A DNA stretch of 10,222 bases from CAYUNA01 sp047629355 (GCA_047629355.1 JBLHWU010000220.1:1-10222), one strand, 5' to 3'. Positions 1 through 7,279 are shown, numbered from the stretch's first letter. Translations and numbers: made by a program. The notes: generated by a model from the sequence alone, not told the origin.

Positions 1-1245
1 TTTAATGTATTAATTGATGATGCAAATAAAAGAGGTGTTTGGGATGTTTCCAAACTCGTATCAATAGATAATGTGACAGGTAATTTGCTGATAATGAGCT
101 GTTTATGTTCAACGACAGGAATAGACGCCGCCGCTGTCGATTTGCGCGCAGAAATAGCAGATGAAGGTAGCACCTATATAGAAGATAACAATATAGACCG
201 GTCAAAAAACATCTTAATTTCTCAAAGCATGGGTGGTTTGGTAGCTAGGCAACTTGATAGAAAATATGTAGAAGTATATGGAGAAGATGAGCGCAGATTT
301 GGTGGTTTGATTAGCTTTTGTGGGCCGAATCAAGGAGCACAAGTTATTAATAATGCAGACCTTGATGGACCTGCTATGGTAAATGAATTTGGGGAACGCG
401 GTATAGTCGCACTTGCCAAAGGACCTGTGACAGAAGTTTTAGTCAATATAGAAAATGAAATTGAATCGACACTAAGCGGACTGATTCCGCCAATTGCGAA
501 GGTTCTAAGCTTTGCTGTGGGACCTGTTTTTGGGGCTGGGGTTCTTGTAATCGACAACCAATTGGATGATATAAATTTGAATTTCAGCGACTATGCTGTT
601 GATTTTTTGACAGCTATTGTTGGAGGAGGTTTAGACCTTGCTATCCCGGTACTTTTTTCAGATTTTTTAACCAACAATGCCACAGACCATGCAGTAGGCG
701 CACCATTCTTGAACGAACTCAATGAGTTTGATACCAATATCCCCATGGTAGCGGTTTATTCCGAAGAAATTGACCCTGTTTTTTGGAGGGTAGTTTCTTC
801 TTTTACAGAAGATACGCCGCACAATTTTGATGCTTTTCAAGCAACAGATGAAACTTGGGTGGATAAAGCCGATACCCTGGCTGCGAGATATGAACTAAAA
901 GAGAACGATATGAATCTGGACTATGCTGTAAGGTTCGCTTGGGGAAATGGCGCAGACTGGCTGAATGGCGCTAATGACCAATGGAAAACCATCATTGGTG
1001 CGCGTACGCCTATCACTTCTGGTAGTGGTGGTATTTGCTACTGTTATGAATCATCTGGACCTTTACCTGATTTGAGTTATTCTGCGGCTACTCCTGCCGA
1101 CTGTGGACTTGACCTTGCCATTGAATGTAACTGGTACTCCAATGTGATAATCGTAGATTATGAAGAGAAGCCTAGTGATGGGGTGGTACTGGTGGAATCT
1201 GCGCAGGATTTGCCAGGGATGTTGACTAAATATTCCGATATATGA
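1..1245 (+). CDS. Alpha/beta-hydrolase (lipase/esterase-like), 5' partial and frameshifted at the 3' end
   Basis: The frame is open from base 1, so the true start lies upstream of the window; a GTG at 73 is only an internal codon. The visible part has lipase-fold features. ILISQSMGGLVARQLDR is a nucleophile-elbow motif (S-Q-S-M-G in place of G-x-S-x-G), with the candidate serine at 226-228. It is followed by FGGLISFCGPNQGAQ, the strand and turn usual after the elbow in PGAP1/lipase-like proteins. A hydrophobic stretch of about 60 residues near 480-650 may be a lid or cap. The substrate cannot be told; an ester or phospholipid is typical of the family. The frame stops at 1243-1245, but the protein clearly continues in another frame to 1375, so the product lacks its last part, including the likely catalytic His. 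It is either a decaying gene, a phase-variable gene or a sequence error. Fold call fairly sure, exact function unknown. Confidence 0.75.
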   Translation, partial: FNVLIDDANKRGVWDVSKLVSIDNVTGNLLIMSCLCSTTGIDAAAVDLRAEIADEGSTYIEDNNIDRSKNILISQSMGGLVARQLDRKYVEVYGEDERRFGGLISFCGPNQGAQVINNADLDGPAMVNEFGERGIVALAKGPVTEVLVNIENEIESTLSGLIPPIAKVLSFAVGPVFGAGVLVIDNQLDDINLNFSDYAVDFLTAIVGGGLDLAIPVLFSDFLTNNATDHAVGAPFLNELNEFDTNIPMVAVYSEEIDPVFWRVVSSFTEDTPHNFDAFQATDETWVDKADTLAARYELKENDMNLDYAVRFAWGNGADWLNGANDQWKTIIGARTPITSGSGGICYCYESSGPLPDLSYSAATPADCGLDLAIECNWYSNVIIVDYEEKPSDGVVLVESAQDLPGMLTKYSDI

Positions 1246-1375
1246 GGCGAACCATCAAGAGGCGAGGAATCATAGTGAGACGGAGAGGGTGTTGGATGGG
1301 TTGTTTAATGAAAGTAACGATACACCAATATTTGGGACTGGCACAGAGTTCTTCCAATTAGACGATAGATTATAA
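1238..1375 (+). other. Frame-displaced C-terminus of the hydrolase
   Basis: Read in the second frame, the bases from 1241 encode YEANHQEARNHSETERVLDG followed by about 25 more residues, ending at a TAA at 1373-1375. This looks like a normal lipase-like end: an N-H-(Q/S)-E histidine motif (His codons at 1253-1255 and 1271-1273) before a short helix ending in LF. The two frames join at GATATATG (1237-1244). Adding one TA dinucleotide there gives D-I-Y-E-A-N-H and restores one continuous protein. The stretch has no start codon context of its own, so I read it as the lost tail of the upstream gene. Confidence 0.7.
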
Positions 1376-1392
1376 GAATCAAATTAGAAACA

Positions 1393-1427
1393 ATCGAAGG
1401 GAAGAATTGGCAGTTCTTCTCTTCGAT
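1393..1427. repeat. Strong hairpin between hydrolase and lipoprotein genes
   Basis: Two 14-base arms (1393-1406 and 1414-1427) are complementary at 13 positions. The remaining position is G opposite T, a wobble pair in RNA, so a plus-strand transcript would form an unbroken 14-bp stem with a 7-base loop. It starts 18 bp after the displaced hydrolase stop and ends 15 bp before the lipoprotein start. No T-run follows on either strand (ATAATATATATAA follows on plus), so it is not a standard intrinsic terminator. It may still end or attenuate transcription, or act in the lipoprotein leader. Confidence 0.5.
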
Positions 1428-1442
1428 ATAATATATATAATA

Positions 1443-2675
1443 ATGAAATACATAATAATATTTTTAACCATTCTGATGTTTTCTTGCAAAAAAGAAGAAA
1501 CGTCTCCAACGATTCCTCCTATAATTGAAAATCCAGAATGTTGCGAATATACTGGCAAGTTAGAAGTATTATGGCAAACGCCATTAGATAAAGATACTTT
1601 AGAAGGCATTTCTACAGAACCTGTGATTGTAGATAAAAAAGTTGTTTTTACACTATGGCCAGCAAACCCTTCTGACCCAGAATTAGTAACCGCTTATGAT
1701 TTAGCAACAGGAGCTATTCAGTGGGAATGGGAGAGTGTTTCTACCGCTCATACTAGTACAAAGAACTCTTTATTTCCATACAATGGAAATGTTTTATATA
1801 AGGCTAGTTCAAAAGAAGTGTGCCTTTTAGATGGCAGTACGAGCGATATAATTTGGTCTTATAATCCTTATGATGACGGTTTAAGAGGATCAGGTGTAAA
1901 AGTAATAGGAGAGGGACATAATCCTCCAGGTACAGTAAAACAATCATCAACATTAGTGAGAGGAAATATGGAAACAGGAGAAATAGAAGATGTTTTAACA
2001 CAAGAAATACAAAATGGGTTTTCCCCTTCATTGACTACGCCAGTAATTTGGAAAAATGAAATAGGGGAAACAATTATGTTCATTAGAAACAGTCAATATA
2101 ATTGGGATGAAAATAATTCTAAAACAGATTTGATAATGTATAATTATGATTTAGAAGAAATTGAGCACGAATGGAAAAACATCACTCCTTCTGGAGGTTC
2201 AAGCAATCAACCACCTTTTATAAAAAATAATAAATTATTCTTCATCGGATGGGAAAATGTACTATGTATTGATATTTTGACCAAAGAAATTTTGTGGCAA
2301 ACCTATACTGGAAATAATTTTACTGGAATTGCAATTAATGATATTTTAATTCTAAATTCTCTTGATAAAAATATTAAAGCATTAGATATAAATACAGGTG
2401 ATATCCTCTGGGAAAATGCGGATAGTGGTTCGACATCGTCGTTCATGCAACATTTTGATGGCATCGTCTATTTCGGCAGCTTGGGCAGAGGTCGCCTCTA
2501 CGCTGTTGATATAGAAACAGGGGAGCACATCTGGGCAGAATCGCCTCCGAATAGAGAGACGGGTAAATATCCAGGGGCTGCTTTTTTGAATGGCGTGGCG
2601 ATTGATACGGTAAATCGGGTGCTTTATACGGATGATGAGTATTTTGTGATGGGGATAAAGCTGCCAGAAAGATAG
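1443..2675 (+). CDS. Probable surface lipoprotein with PQQ-type beta-propeller repeats
   Basis: Predicted 410-residue protein. The ATG at 1443 is chosen over a TTG at 1407 because it gives a clean lipoprotein signal, MKYIIIFLTILMFSC, with Cys15 as the lipid-bearing residue. The following KKEE resembles the Lys plus two acidic residues that mark surface-exported lipoproteins in Bacteroidota. The mature part carries at least five propeller-blade signatures of the form (A/C)xDxxTGxxxW: residues 84-94, 127-138, 274-285, 313-323 and 353-364. This is the pattern of PQQ-like/BamB-like seven- or eight-bladed propellers. No enzyme active site is evident and PQQ binding need not occur; such propellers often bind proteins or sugars. 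Bases 1443-2400 are very AT-rich and the last 90 or so codons are not, suggesting recombination with a related copy. It may be co-transcribed with the upstream hydrolase. Fold call good, role unknown. Confidence 0.85.
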   Translation: MKYIIIFLTILMFSCKKEETSPTIPPIIENPECCEYTGKLEVLWQTPLDKDTLEGISTEPVIVDKKVVFTLWPANPSDPELVTAYDLATGAIQWEWESVSTAHTSTKNSLFPYNGNVLYKASSKEVCLLDGSTSDIIWSYNPYDDGLRGSGVKVIGEGHNPPGTVKQSSTLVRGNMETGEIEDVLTQEIQNGFSPSLTTPVIWKNEIGETIMFIRNSQYNWDENNSKTDLIMYNYDLEEIEHEWKNITPSGGSSNQPPFIKNNKLFFIGWENVLCIDILTKEILWQTYTGNNFTGIAINDILILNSLDKNIKALDINTGDILWENADSGSTSSFMQHFDGIVYFGSLGRGRLYAVDIETGEHIWAESPPNRETGKYPGAAFLNGVAIDTVNRVLYTDDEYFVMGIKLPER

Positions 2676-2709
2676 CTTGGAATGCGTTGGAAGTTCATTA
2701 ATCGAAAGG

Positions 2710-2747
2710 AAAAAGAGAAGGCATTTCCTAATGCCTTCCCTTTTTTA
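2710..2747. terminator. Bidirectional intrinsic terminator between the lipoprotein gene and gcvP
   Basis: Arms 2710-2724 and 2731-2745 pair at 14 of 15 positions (core GAAGGCAT / ATGCCTTC) around a 6-base loop, TTCCTA. On the plus strand the stem runs into six T (2741-2746). On the minus strand it is followed by CTCTTTTTCC. It lies between two convergent genes ending at 2675 (+) and 2774 (-), so it can serve both. Confidence 0.85.
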
Positions 2748-2766
2748 ATCTTTTTTAATCTTTTTT
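2741..2766. repeat. Short tandem repeat TTTTTTAATC
   Basis: The 10-base unit TTTTTTAATC occurs twice in tandem (2741-2750, 2751-2760), followed by another six T (2761-2766). It forms the tail of the terminator and probably arose by slippage. The same TTTTTTAATCTTT tail is seen after the peptidase terminator at 9380, so it may simply be a favoured terminator tail in this genome. Confidence 0.6.
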
Positions 2767-2773
2767 CAAAAGC

Positions 2774-5677
2774 TTACTCCTCTACTTCCTCATACTCCTC
2801 AATCGCCGGACAAGTACAAATCAAATTTCTATCGCCATATGCACTATCCACTCGTCCAACACTTGACCAGAATTTAAATCCTTCTCGTAAATAAGGCAAT
2901 GGATATGCTGCTTTTTGACGGCTATAAGGCAACGTCCACTCATCTGCAGTTATAGTTTCAGCAGTATGTGGTGCATTGTGCAGAACATTGTTATCGGTGG
3001 TATAATCACCTTTAGCAATTTCTTCAATCTCCGCGTGAATTGCTAGCATCGCATTACAGAAACGGTCTAATTCATCTTTACTTTCACTTTCTGTGGGCTC
3101 AATCATTAAAGTACCTGCCACTGGAAATGACAACGTTGGCGCATGAAAACCATAGTCCATCAAACGTTTCGCTACATCCTCTGCACTTACCACAGATTTA
3201 TATGGTCGAAGGTCAATAATCATTTCGTGCGCTGCCCGTCCTTTATCACCGGTATAGAGAATCGGATATTTATCTTCCAATCGTGCTTTAATGTAATTAG
3301 CATTCAGAATCGCATATCTCGTCGAATCTGTCAACCCTTTTTTACCCAACATACGGATATAAGCGTAAGAAATCAACAAAATACTCGCGCTTCCCCAAGG
3401 TGCTGACGAAATTGCAGATGTGCCCTGTTCGCCACCAGCATTATCTATTAAAACATGCTTTGGTAAAAACGGTGCAAGACTATCATTTACACAAATTGGT
3501 CCCATACCCGGTCCGCCACCTCCGTGAGGAATCGCGAAAGTTTTGTGTAAATTCAAGTGACAAACATCTGCGCCAATCAAGCCCGGGTTAGTCAAACCAA
3601 CTTGCGCATTCATATTCGCACCGTCCATATAAACCTTACCGCCATTCTGATGAATGATGTCGCAAATTTCAATAATTTCTGTCTCAAAAACGCCGTGCGT
3701 CGATGGATAAGTTACCATCAAAGCCGACAAGTTTTCAGCATGCTTTTCTACTTTTTCTTTCAAATGTGCTACGTCAATATTTCCTCGTTCGTCGCATTTA
3801 ACCACGACAACTTTCATTCCTGCCATGACCGCACTCGCTGGATTTGTACCGTGAGCAGAATCTGGAATAATCACGATATTTCGATGCGTATCACCATTAG
3901 ATTCGTGGTAAGCACGAATCGTCATTAAGCCAGCATACTCACCTTGTGCGCCTGAATTTGGTTGCAACGAACAAGCCGTAAAACCCGTAATTTCAGACAA
4001 ATAAGCTTCTAGTTCTCGGAAAATTTCGCGGTAACCTTCCGTTTGGTCAGCTGGCGCAAATGGATGAATTGCAGAAAAATGTTTCCAGGAAACAGGAATC
4101 AATTGCGTCGCTGCATTCAATTTCATCGTACAGCTACCCAATGGAATCATCGAGTGCATCAAGGACAAATCACGGTTTTCCAAACGCTTGATATAGCGCA
4201 TCATTTTGGTTTCCGTGTAGTAAGTATTGAAAACAGGGTGCGTCATAAATTCGCTTTCCCGAACCAATTTTGCTGGAATATTCAACACCTCTTTTTCAGA
4301 AAAATCAACTTCCGAACTCGTCCCTTTTGCTTCATTAAAAATGCTGAAAATCAAGTCCAAATCTTCCTCGGTCACTGTTTCGTTCAAAGAAATCTGAATG
4401 CAAGAATCACTCTCATCACAAGTTTGACTATAATTAAAATTAACCTCATTGACGTTTGCCAAATGGTGAATTCTATCTTTTAAATCCGCGTCCACTTTAA
4501 TACAAAGTGTATCGAAATAATGCTCATTGCATTGTTTGTAGCCCAACTTGGTTAAGTTATTGTCCAAAATTTGAGCATACGTATGAACCCGTGTCGCAAT
4601 TGCCTTGATGCCTTTCGGCCCATGCCATGTCGCATACATTCCCGCCATAATAGCCAACAAAGCTTGCGCTGTACAAATATTAGAAGTCGCTTTCTCCCGT
4701 CGAATATGTTGCTCGCGAGTCTGCAAGGCCATTCGCAAAGCAGTTTTTCCCGTTCGGTCTTGCGAAACACCAATGATACGTCCAGGAATTACTCGTTTGA
4801 ATTTTTCTTTTGTTGTGAAAAACGCGGCATGTGGTCCACCAAAACCCATCGGCACACCAAATCGCTGTGTATTTCCAACCACGGCATCCGCGCCCCATTC
4901 ACCGGGAGGCGTCAACAATGCCAAACTCAAAATATCCGCTGCTACAGTCGTATAAACATCTCTACTTTCTGCTTCTTCCACAAATGCTCGGTAGTCATCT
5001 ACTCGACCAAATTTGCCTGGATATTGTAATAAAATTCCAAACGTTTTATCGTTGAATTTATAATCTTTCCAATCACCAACTAGGACATTGATACCAATTG
5101 GCGTAGCGCGCGTTTTTAAAATATCAATCGTTTGCGGCAAAACTTGTTTGTCCACAAAAAACTCATTGATAGATTCGCCTTTATTGCGTTTATTCTTTTG
5201 TCCAAAAAACATCGCCATTGCTTCCGCCGCTGAGGTGCCTTCATCCAACAAAGATGCATTCGCAATTGGCAAGCCTGTCAAATCACTCAACATCGTCTGG
5301 AAATTTAACAAAGCCTCTAAGCGACCTTGCGAGATTTCTGCTTGATATGGCGTGTATTGCGTGTACCAACCTGGATTTTGAAAGATATTCCGTAGAATCA
5401 CCGACGGCGTAACCGTGTCATGATAGCCCATCCCAATATAGGATTTATAAGCTTTATTCATCACGGAGATTTCTTTGAGTTCTCGCAGGTATTCCAATTC
5501 TGTTTGTGCTTCAGGTACATTCAATTCCCCTTGCAAACGGATATTGTCAGGTACGGTCTCATCAATCAGTTGGTCAAGCGAATTAACCCCAATTGTGGAC
5601 AGCATTTCATTGGTTTCGGTTTGGTTAGGACCGATGTGTCGGTCTGTAAACTGGTCAAAAAATTTAATTTTGCTCAT
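2774..5677 (-). CDS. gcvP: Glycine dehydrogenase (decarboxylating), glycine cleavage system P-protein
   Basis: This PLP enzyme decarboxylates glycine and passes the aminomethyl group to the lipoyl arm of the H-protein (GcvH). It is the first step of the glycine cleavage system, which feeds one-carbon units to tetrahydrofolate in the cytoplasm. At 967 residues it is the usual length of the fused, single-chain P-protein. The N-terminal half starts with FFDQFTDRHIGP and contains the conserved SYIGMGYHDT region (79-88). The C-terminal half holds MIPLGSCTMKLNA (510-522), DSAHGTNPASA (606-616) and the PLP-lysine motif HLNLHKTFAIPHGGGGPG, with Lys712 as the Schiff-base residue. The end contains YGDRNLICTCPAIEEYE, also conserved. 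The ATG at 5677 fits the family start; there is no Shine-Dalgarno motif. gcvT and gcvH are not in the window, so the gene stands alone here. No damage is visible. Confidence 0.97.
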   Translation of the reverse strand: MSKIKFFDQFTDRHIGPNQTETNEMLSTIGVNSLDQLIDETVPDNIRLQGELNVPEAQTELEYLRELKEISVMNKAYKSYIGMGYHDTVTPSVILRNIFQNPGWYTQYTPYQAEISQGRLEALLNFQTMLSDLTGLPIANASLLDEGTSAAEAMAMFFGQKNKRNKGESINEFFVDKQVLPQTIDILKTRATPIGINVLVGDWKDYKFNDKTFGILLQYPGKFGRVDDYRAFVEEAESRDVYTTVAADILSLALLTPPGEWGADAVVGNTQRFGVPMGFGGPHAAFFTTKEKFKRVIPGRIIGVSQDRTGKTALRMALQTREQHIRREKATSNICTAQALLAIMAGMYATWHGPKGIKAIATRVHTYAQILDNNLTKLGYKQCNEHYFDTLCIKVDADLKDRIHHLANVNEVNFNYSQTCDESDSCIQISLNETVTEEDLDLIFSIFNEAKGTSSEVDFSEKEVLNIPAKLVRESEFMTHPVFNTYYTETKMMRYIKRLENRDLSLMHSMIPLGSCTMKLNAATQLIPVSWKHFSAIHPFAPADQTEGYREIFRELEAYLSEITGFTACSLQPNSGAQGEYAGLMTIRAYHESNGDTHRNIVIIPDSAHGTNPASAVMAGMKVVVVKCDERGNIDVAHLKEKVEKHAENLSALMVTYPSTHGVFETEIIEICDIIHQNGGKVYMDGANMNAQVGLTNPGLIGADVCHLNLHKTFAIPHGGGGPGMGPICVNDSLAPFLPKHVLIDNAGGEQGTSAISSAPWGSASILLISYAYIRMLGKKGLTDSTRYAILNANYIKARLEDKYPILYTGDKGRAAHEMIIDLRPYKSVVSAEDVAKRLMDYGFHAPTLSFPVAGTLMIEPTESESKDELDRFCNAMLAIHAEIEEIAKGDYTTDNNVLHNAPHTAETITADEWTLPYSRQKAAYPLPYLREGFKFWSSVGRVDSAYGDRNLICTCPAIEEYEEVEE

Positions 5678-5700
5678 GCTCAGTTTTATTGCCGTTTTTC

Positions 5701-5777
5701 TTTGTCATTCTGACCGAACTGGAGGAGTCTAGCGTGATAGTCCGTGCAGATTCCTTCATTTTGGTCAGAATGACAAG
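5701..5777. repeat. 77-bp palindromic intergenic repeat, copy 1
   Basis: The left arm 5701-5730 and the reverse complement of the right arm 5748-5777 agree at 25 of 30 positions, starting TTGTCATTCTGACC and ending in TCT, around a 17-base centre. Three of the mismatches would be G-U pairs in RNA. A second copy of the same length and arm sequence lies at 7284-7360. Both resemble the GTCATTNCGAC-type palindromic intergenic repeats that are common in Bacteroidota genomes. An extra arm end, GAATGACAAG, is repeated 20 bp further on (5768-5777 and 5788-5797). This copy starts 23 bp upstream of the gcvP ATG. Confidence 0.85.
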
Positions 5778-5806
5778 AAAAAAAGCGGAATGACAAGATA
5801 AAGCCG

Positions 5807-5814
5807 CGAAGGTA
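5807..5814 (-). promoter_or_regulatory. Possible -7 box of the gcvP promoter
   Basis: The minus strand reads TACCTTCG followed by CGG. This matches the Bacteroidota -7 consensus TAnnTTTG at all but one fixed position. No convincing TTG is seen at the expected -33 spacing. If it is used, transcription would start near 5800 and the gcvP leader of about 120 bases would contain the whole palindromic repeat. Confidence 0.3.
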
Positions 5815-6010
5815 CAATTTTTACTATTGAAAATCCACACCGAAGTAACACGTAAATTGTCATTAGGTTTTCTAACTTTTCTTTCAAAAATACCCTTTTA
5901 TTTTCTTTAGATATTGAGAAAAATGAAGTAATTTGCCGATGTAGAATGCACTCAAAGAACTAAAGGTTAGAATTTTACTGCTCATTTATTAGTTGTTGTT
6001 CCAGAATTTA

Positions 6011-6046
6011 TTTCGTCATTTTGACACTTCTTTGTCATTCCGACTC
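6011..6046 (+). repeat. Isolated arm fragments of the palindromic repeat family
   Basis: TTTCGTCATTTTGACA (6011-6026) and TTTGTCATTCCGACTC (6031-6046) both resemble the outer 15 or so bases of the 77-bp repeat arms. They lie in the same orientation 20 bp apart and have no opposite arm. They look like remnants of a degraded repeat or of two half-elements. Confidence 0.4.
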
Positions 6047-6115
6047 AAATAAAAAAAAATAACATAGCTAACATTCCAACTACTGCATACCAAATTTTCT
6101 GCTCACAACTCACTT

Positions 6116-6140
6116 TATGCAAAATTCACCATTTTGCATA
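6116..6140. promoter_or_regulatory. Perfect 9-bp dyad, TATGCAAAA-N7-TTTTGCATA
   Basis: The arms 6116-6124 and 6132-6140 are exact inverted repeats around the 7 bases TTCACCA. It is the only perfect dyad of this size that I saw in the region and lies about 200 bp upstream of the nitrilase start. A binding site for a dimeric regulator or a small hairpin is possible; with no T-run it is not a terminator. Its role is inferred from shape only. Confidence 0.35.
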
Positions 6141-6182
6141 GCAACCGTATTATTTAAGTGCTTGGACACAATTAACCGAATA

Positions 6183-6257
6183 TCTAAAAAGTATCTTTTC
6201 CGTTATTTTCCTCTAAAAAGTAGTTCAATAAAGGGATTATTTAAGAATTTTTTAGAG
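6183..6257. repeat. Spaced repeats upstream of the nitrilase gene
   Basis: TCTAAAAAGTA occurs at 6183-6193 and again at 6212-6222, a 29-bp period. CTCTAAAAA (6211-6219) has an exact inverted partner TTTTTAGAG (6249-6257). This gives three related boxes in 75 bp, within 160 bp of the nitrilase start. The region is AT-rich, so chance is a real alternative to an operator array. Confidence 0.3.
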
Positions 6258-6340
6258 AAAACTAACAAAAAAATCTTACTCCTTTGATTGTTCGATTATT
6301 TATGTCCAGGTACTTACATTGATGAAAACTGACATGCATA

Positions 6341-7279
6341 ATGAAATCTACCCTGCGTATAGCAATTGTTCAAGAGTCGCCTGTTTATTTAAACTTGCGG
6401 CAAAGTCTTGAAAAAGTAGAAATTTTAATCGAAGAAGCCGCTGACCAAAACGCTGACCTTGTTGTCTTTGGCGAAACTTGGCTTTCAGGCTATCCCGCAT
6501 GGCTTGATCACTGTCCTGAAGTTGCACTTTGGGGGCACGAACCGACCAAACAAGTCTTCGCTCGTATGATGCACAACAGCATCGCTGTGCCAAGTAACGA
6601 AACTAATTTTTTGGGAAAGCTTGCCAAGAGACATCGCATTCATCTTGTGATTGGTGTGAATGAGGTCGTCCAATCGGGCGCAGGTAGCGGCACGATGTAC
6701 AATAGTGTACTAACTTTTAATGATAAAGGCGAAATTGCCAATCATCATCGAAAATTGATACCGACTTATACGGAGAAACTACTGTATGGGGTAGGAGATG
6801 GGCATGGATTGAAAGCGGTGGAAACTACTTGTGGCAACATCGGTTCGCTTATCTGTTGGGAACATTGGATGCCGCTGGCTCGGCAAACAATGCACAATTC
6901 GGGGGAACTTATTCACATTGCTTTATGGCCAGCTGTTCATGAAATGCACCAAATCGCCAGCCGTCAATATGCATTTGAAGGTCGTTGTTTTGTGATTGCT
7001 GTAGGACAAATTATGCGGGTTAAAGATATTCCGCCAGAGCTGGAAATTCCCAAGCATTTAAAAGATAATCCGAATGAATTTTTGTTGAATGGCGGCAGTG
7101 CGATTATTGCGCCTGATGGATTCTATGATATGAAACCGCGGTATGATACGGAAGGTTTGTTCATACATGAAATTGATGATTTAGGACAAGCCTTTCGGGA
7201 GCGCATGACGTTGGATGTGACGGGACATTATCAAAGGAAGGATGTGTTCGAATTGAAGGTAAATAAAGAGCGGGTTTGA
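6341..7279 (+). CDS. Nitrilase (carbon-nitrogen hydrolase superfamily, true nitrilase branch)
   Basis: Predicted 312-residue cytoplasmic enzyme with the full catalytic set: Glu45 in VVFGETWLSGYP, Lys138 in HHRKLIPTYTEKLLYG (with the second conserved Glu145) and the nucleophile Cys172 in GSLICWEHWMPLARQ. The CWEHWMPL form is typical of branch-1 nitrilases (EC 3.5.5.1), which turn organic nitriles into carboxylic acid and ammonia; amidase branches have other residues after the cysteine. RQYAFEGRCFVIAVGQ (208-223) and GGSAIIAPDG (251-260) are also family regions. Length is normal for the branch. Substrate preference (aliphatic, arylaceto- or cyano-type) cannot be read from sequence alone. The ATG at 6341 gives the usual short N-terminus before the first beta-strand; there is no Shine-Dalgarno motif. 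The gene stands alone: the upstream neighbour is divergent, and a palindromic repeat starts 5 bp after the stop and may act as its 3' end. Confidence 0.93.
   Translation: MKSTLRIAIVQESPVYLNLRQSLEKVEILIEEAADQNADLVVFGETWLSGYPAWLDHCPEVALWGHEPTKQVFARMMHNSIAVPSNETNFLGKLAKRHRIHLVIGVNEVVQSGAGSGTMYNSVLTFNDKGEIANHHRKLIPTYTEKLLYGVGDGHGLKAVETTCGNIGSLICWEHWMPLARQTMHNSGELIHIALWPAVHEMHQIASRQYAFEGRCFVIAVGQIMRVKDIPPELEIPKHLKDNPNEFLLNGGSAIIAPDGFYDMKPRYDTEGLFIHEIDDLGQAFRERMTLDVTGHYQRKDVFELKVNKERV

Larger units (their letters stand above)
5678..6340. other. Gene-free region between divergent gcvP and nitrilase
   Basis: These 663 bp contain no credible protein gene; all frames are broken within a few dozen codons. 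They hold the first 77-bp repeat, isolated repeat-arm fragments (6011-6046), a perfect 9-bp dyad (6116-6140) and an AT-rich block with spaced direct and inverted repeats (6183-6257) before the nitrilase start. It must carry both divergent promoters. I found no convincing TAnnTTTG/TTG pair for the nitrilase and no recognisable riboswitch. Confidence 0.6.

Noticed and set aside
1407..1432. TTGGCA and TATAAT as a sigma70-like promoter for the lipoprotein
   Set aside because: The spacing is only 14 bp, TATA-like sequence is expected in this AT-rich stretch, and Bacteroidota promoters use a different -7 consensus.
1407..1442. Upstream TTG start extending the lipoprotein by 12 residues
   Set aside because: It would put MAVLLFDIIYII before a complete lipoprotein signal peptide and would start inside the hairpin; the ATG at 1443 gives a normal signal and lipid-attachment cysteine.
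3143..5732. Several plus-strand frames of 60-150 codons opposite gcvP
   Set aside because: All are antisense shadows of the intact gcvP gene and show no protein motifs.
5678..5820. Glycine riboswitch in front of gcvP
   Set aside because: The leader is taken up by the palindromic repeat; I see no tandem aptamer-like conserved cores.
5930..5950. TAATTTGC near 5936 as a Bacteroidota -7 box on the plus strand
   Set aside because: The spacing inside the box is one base short, no TTG lies at the right distance, and no gene follows for about 400 bp.
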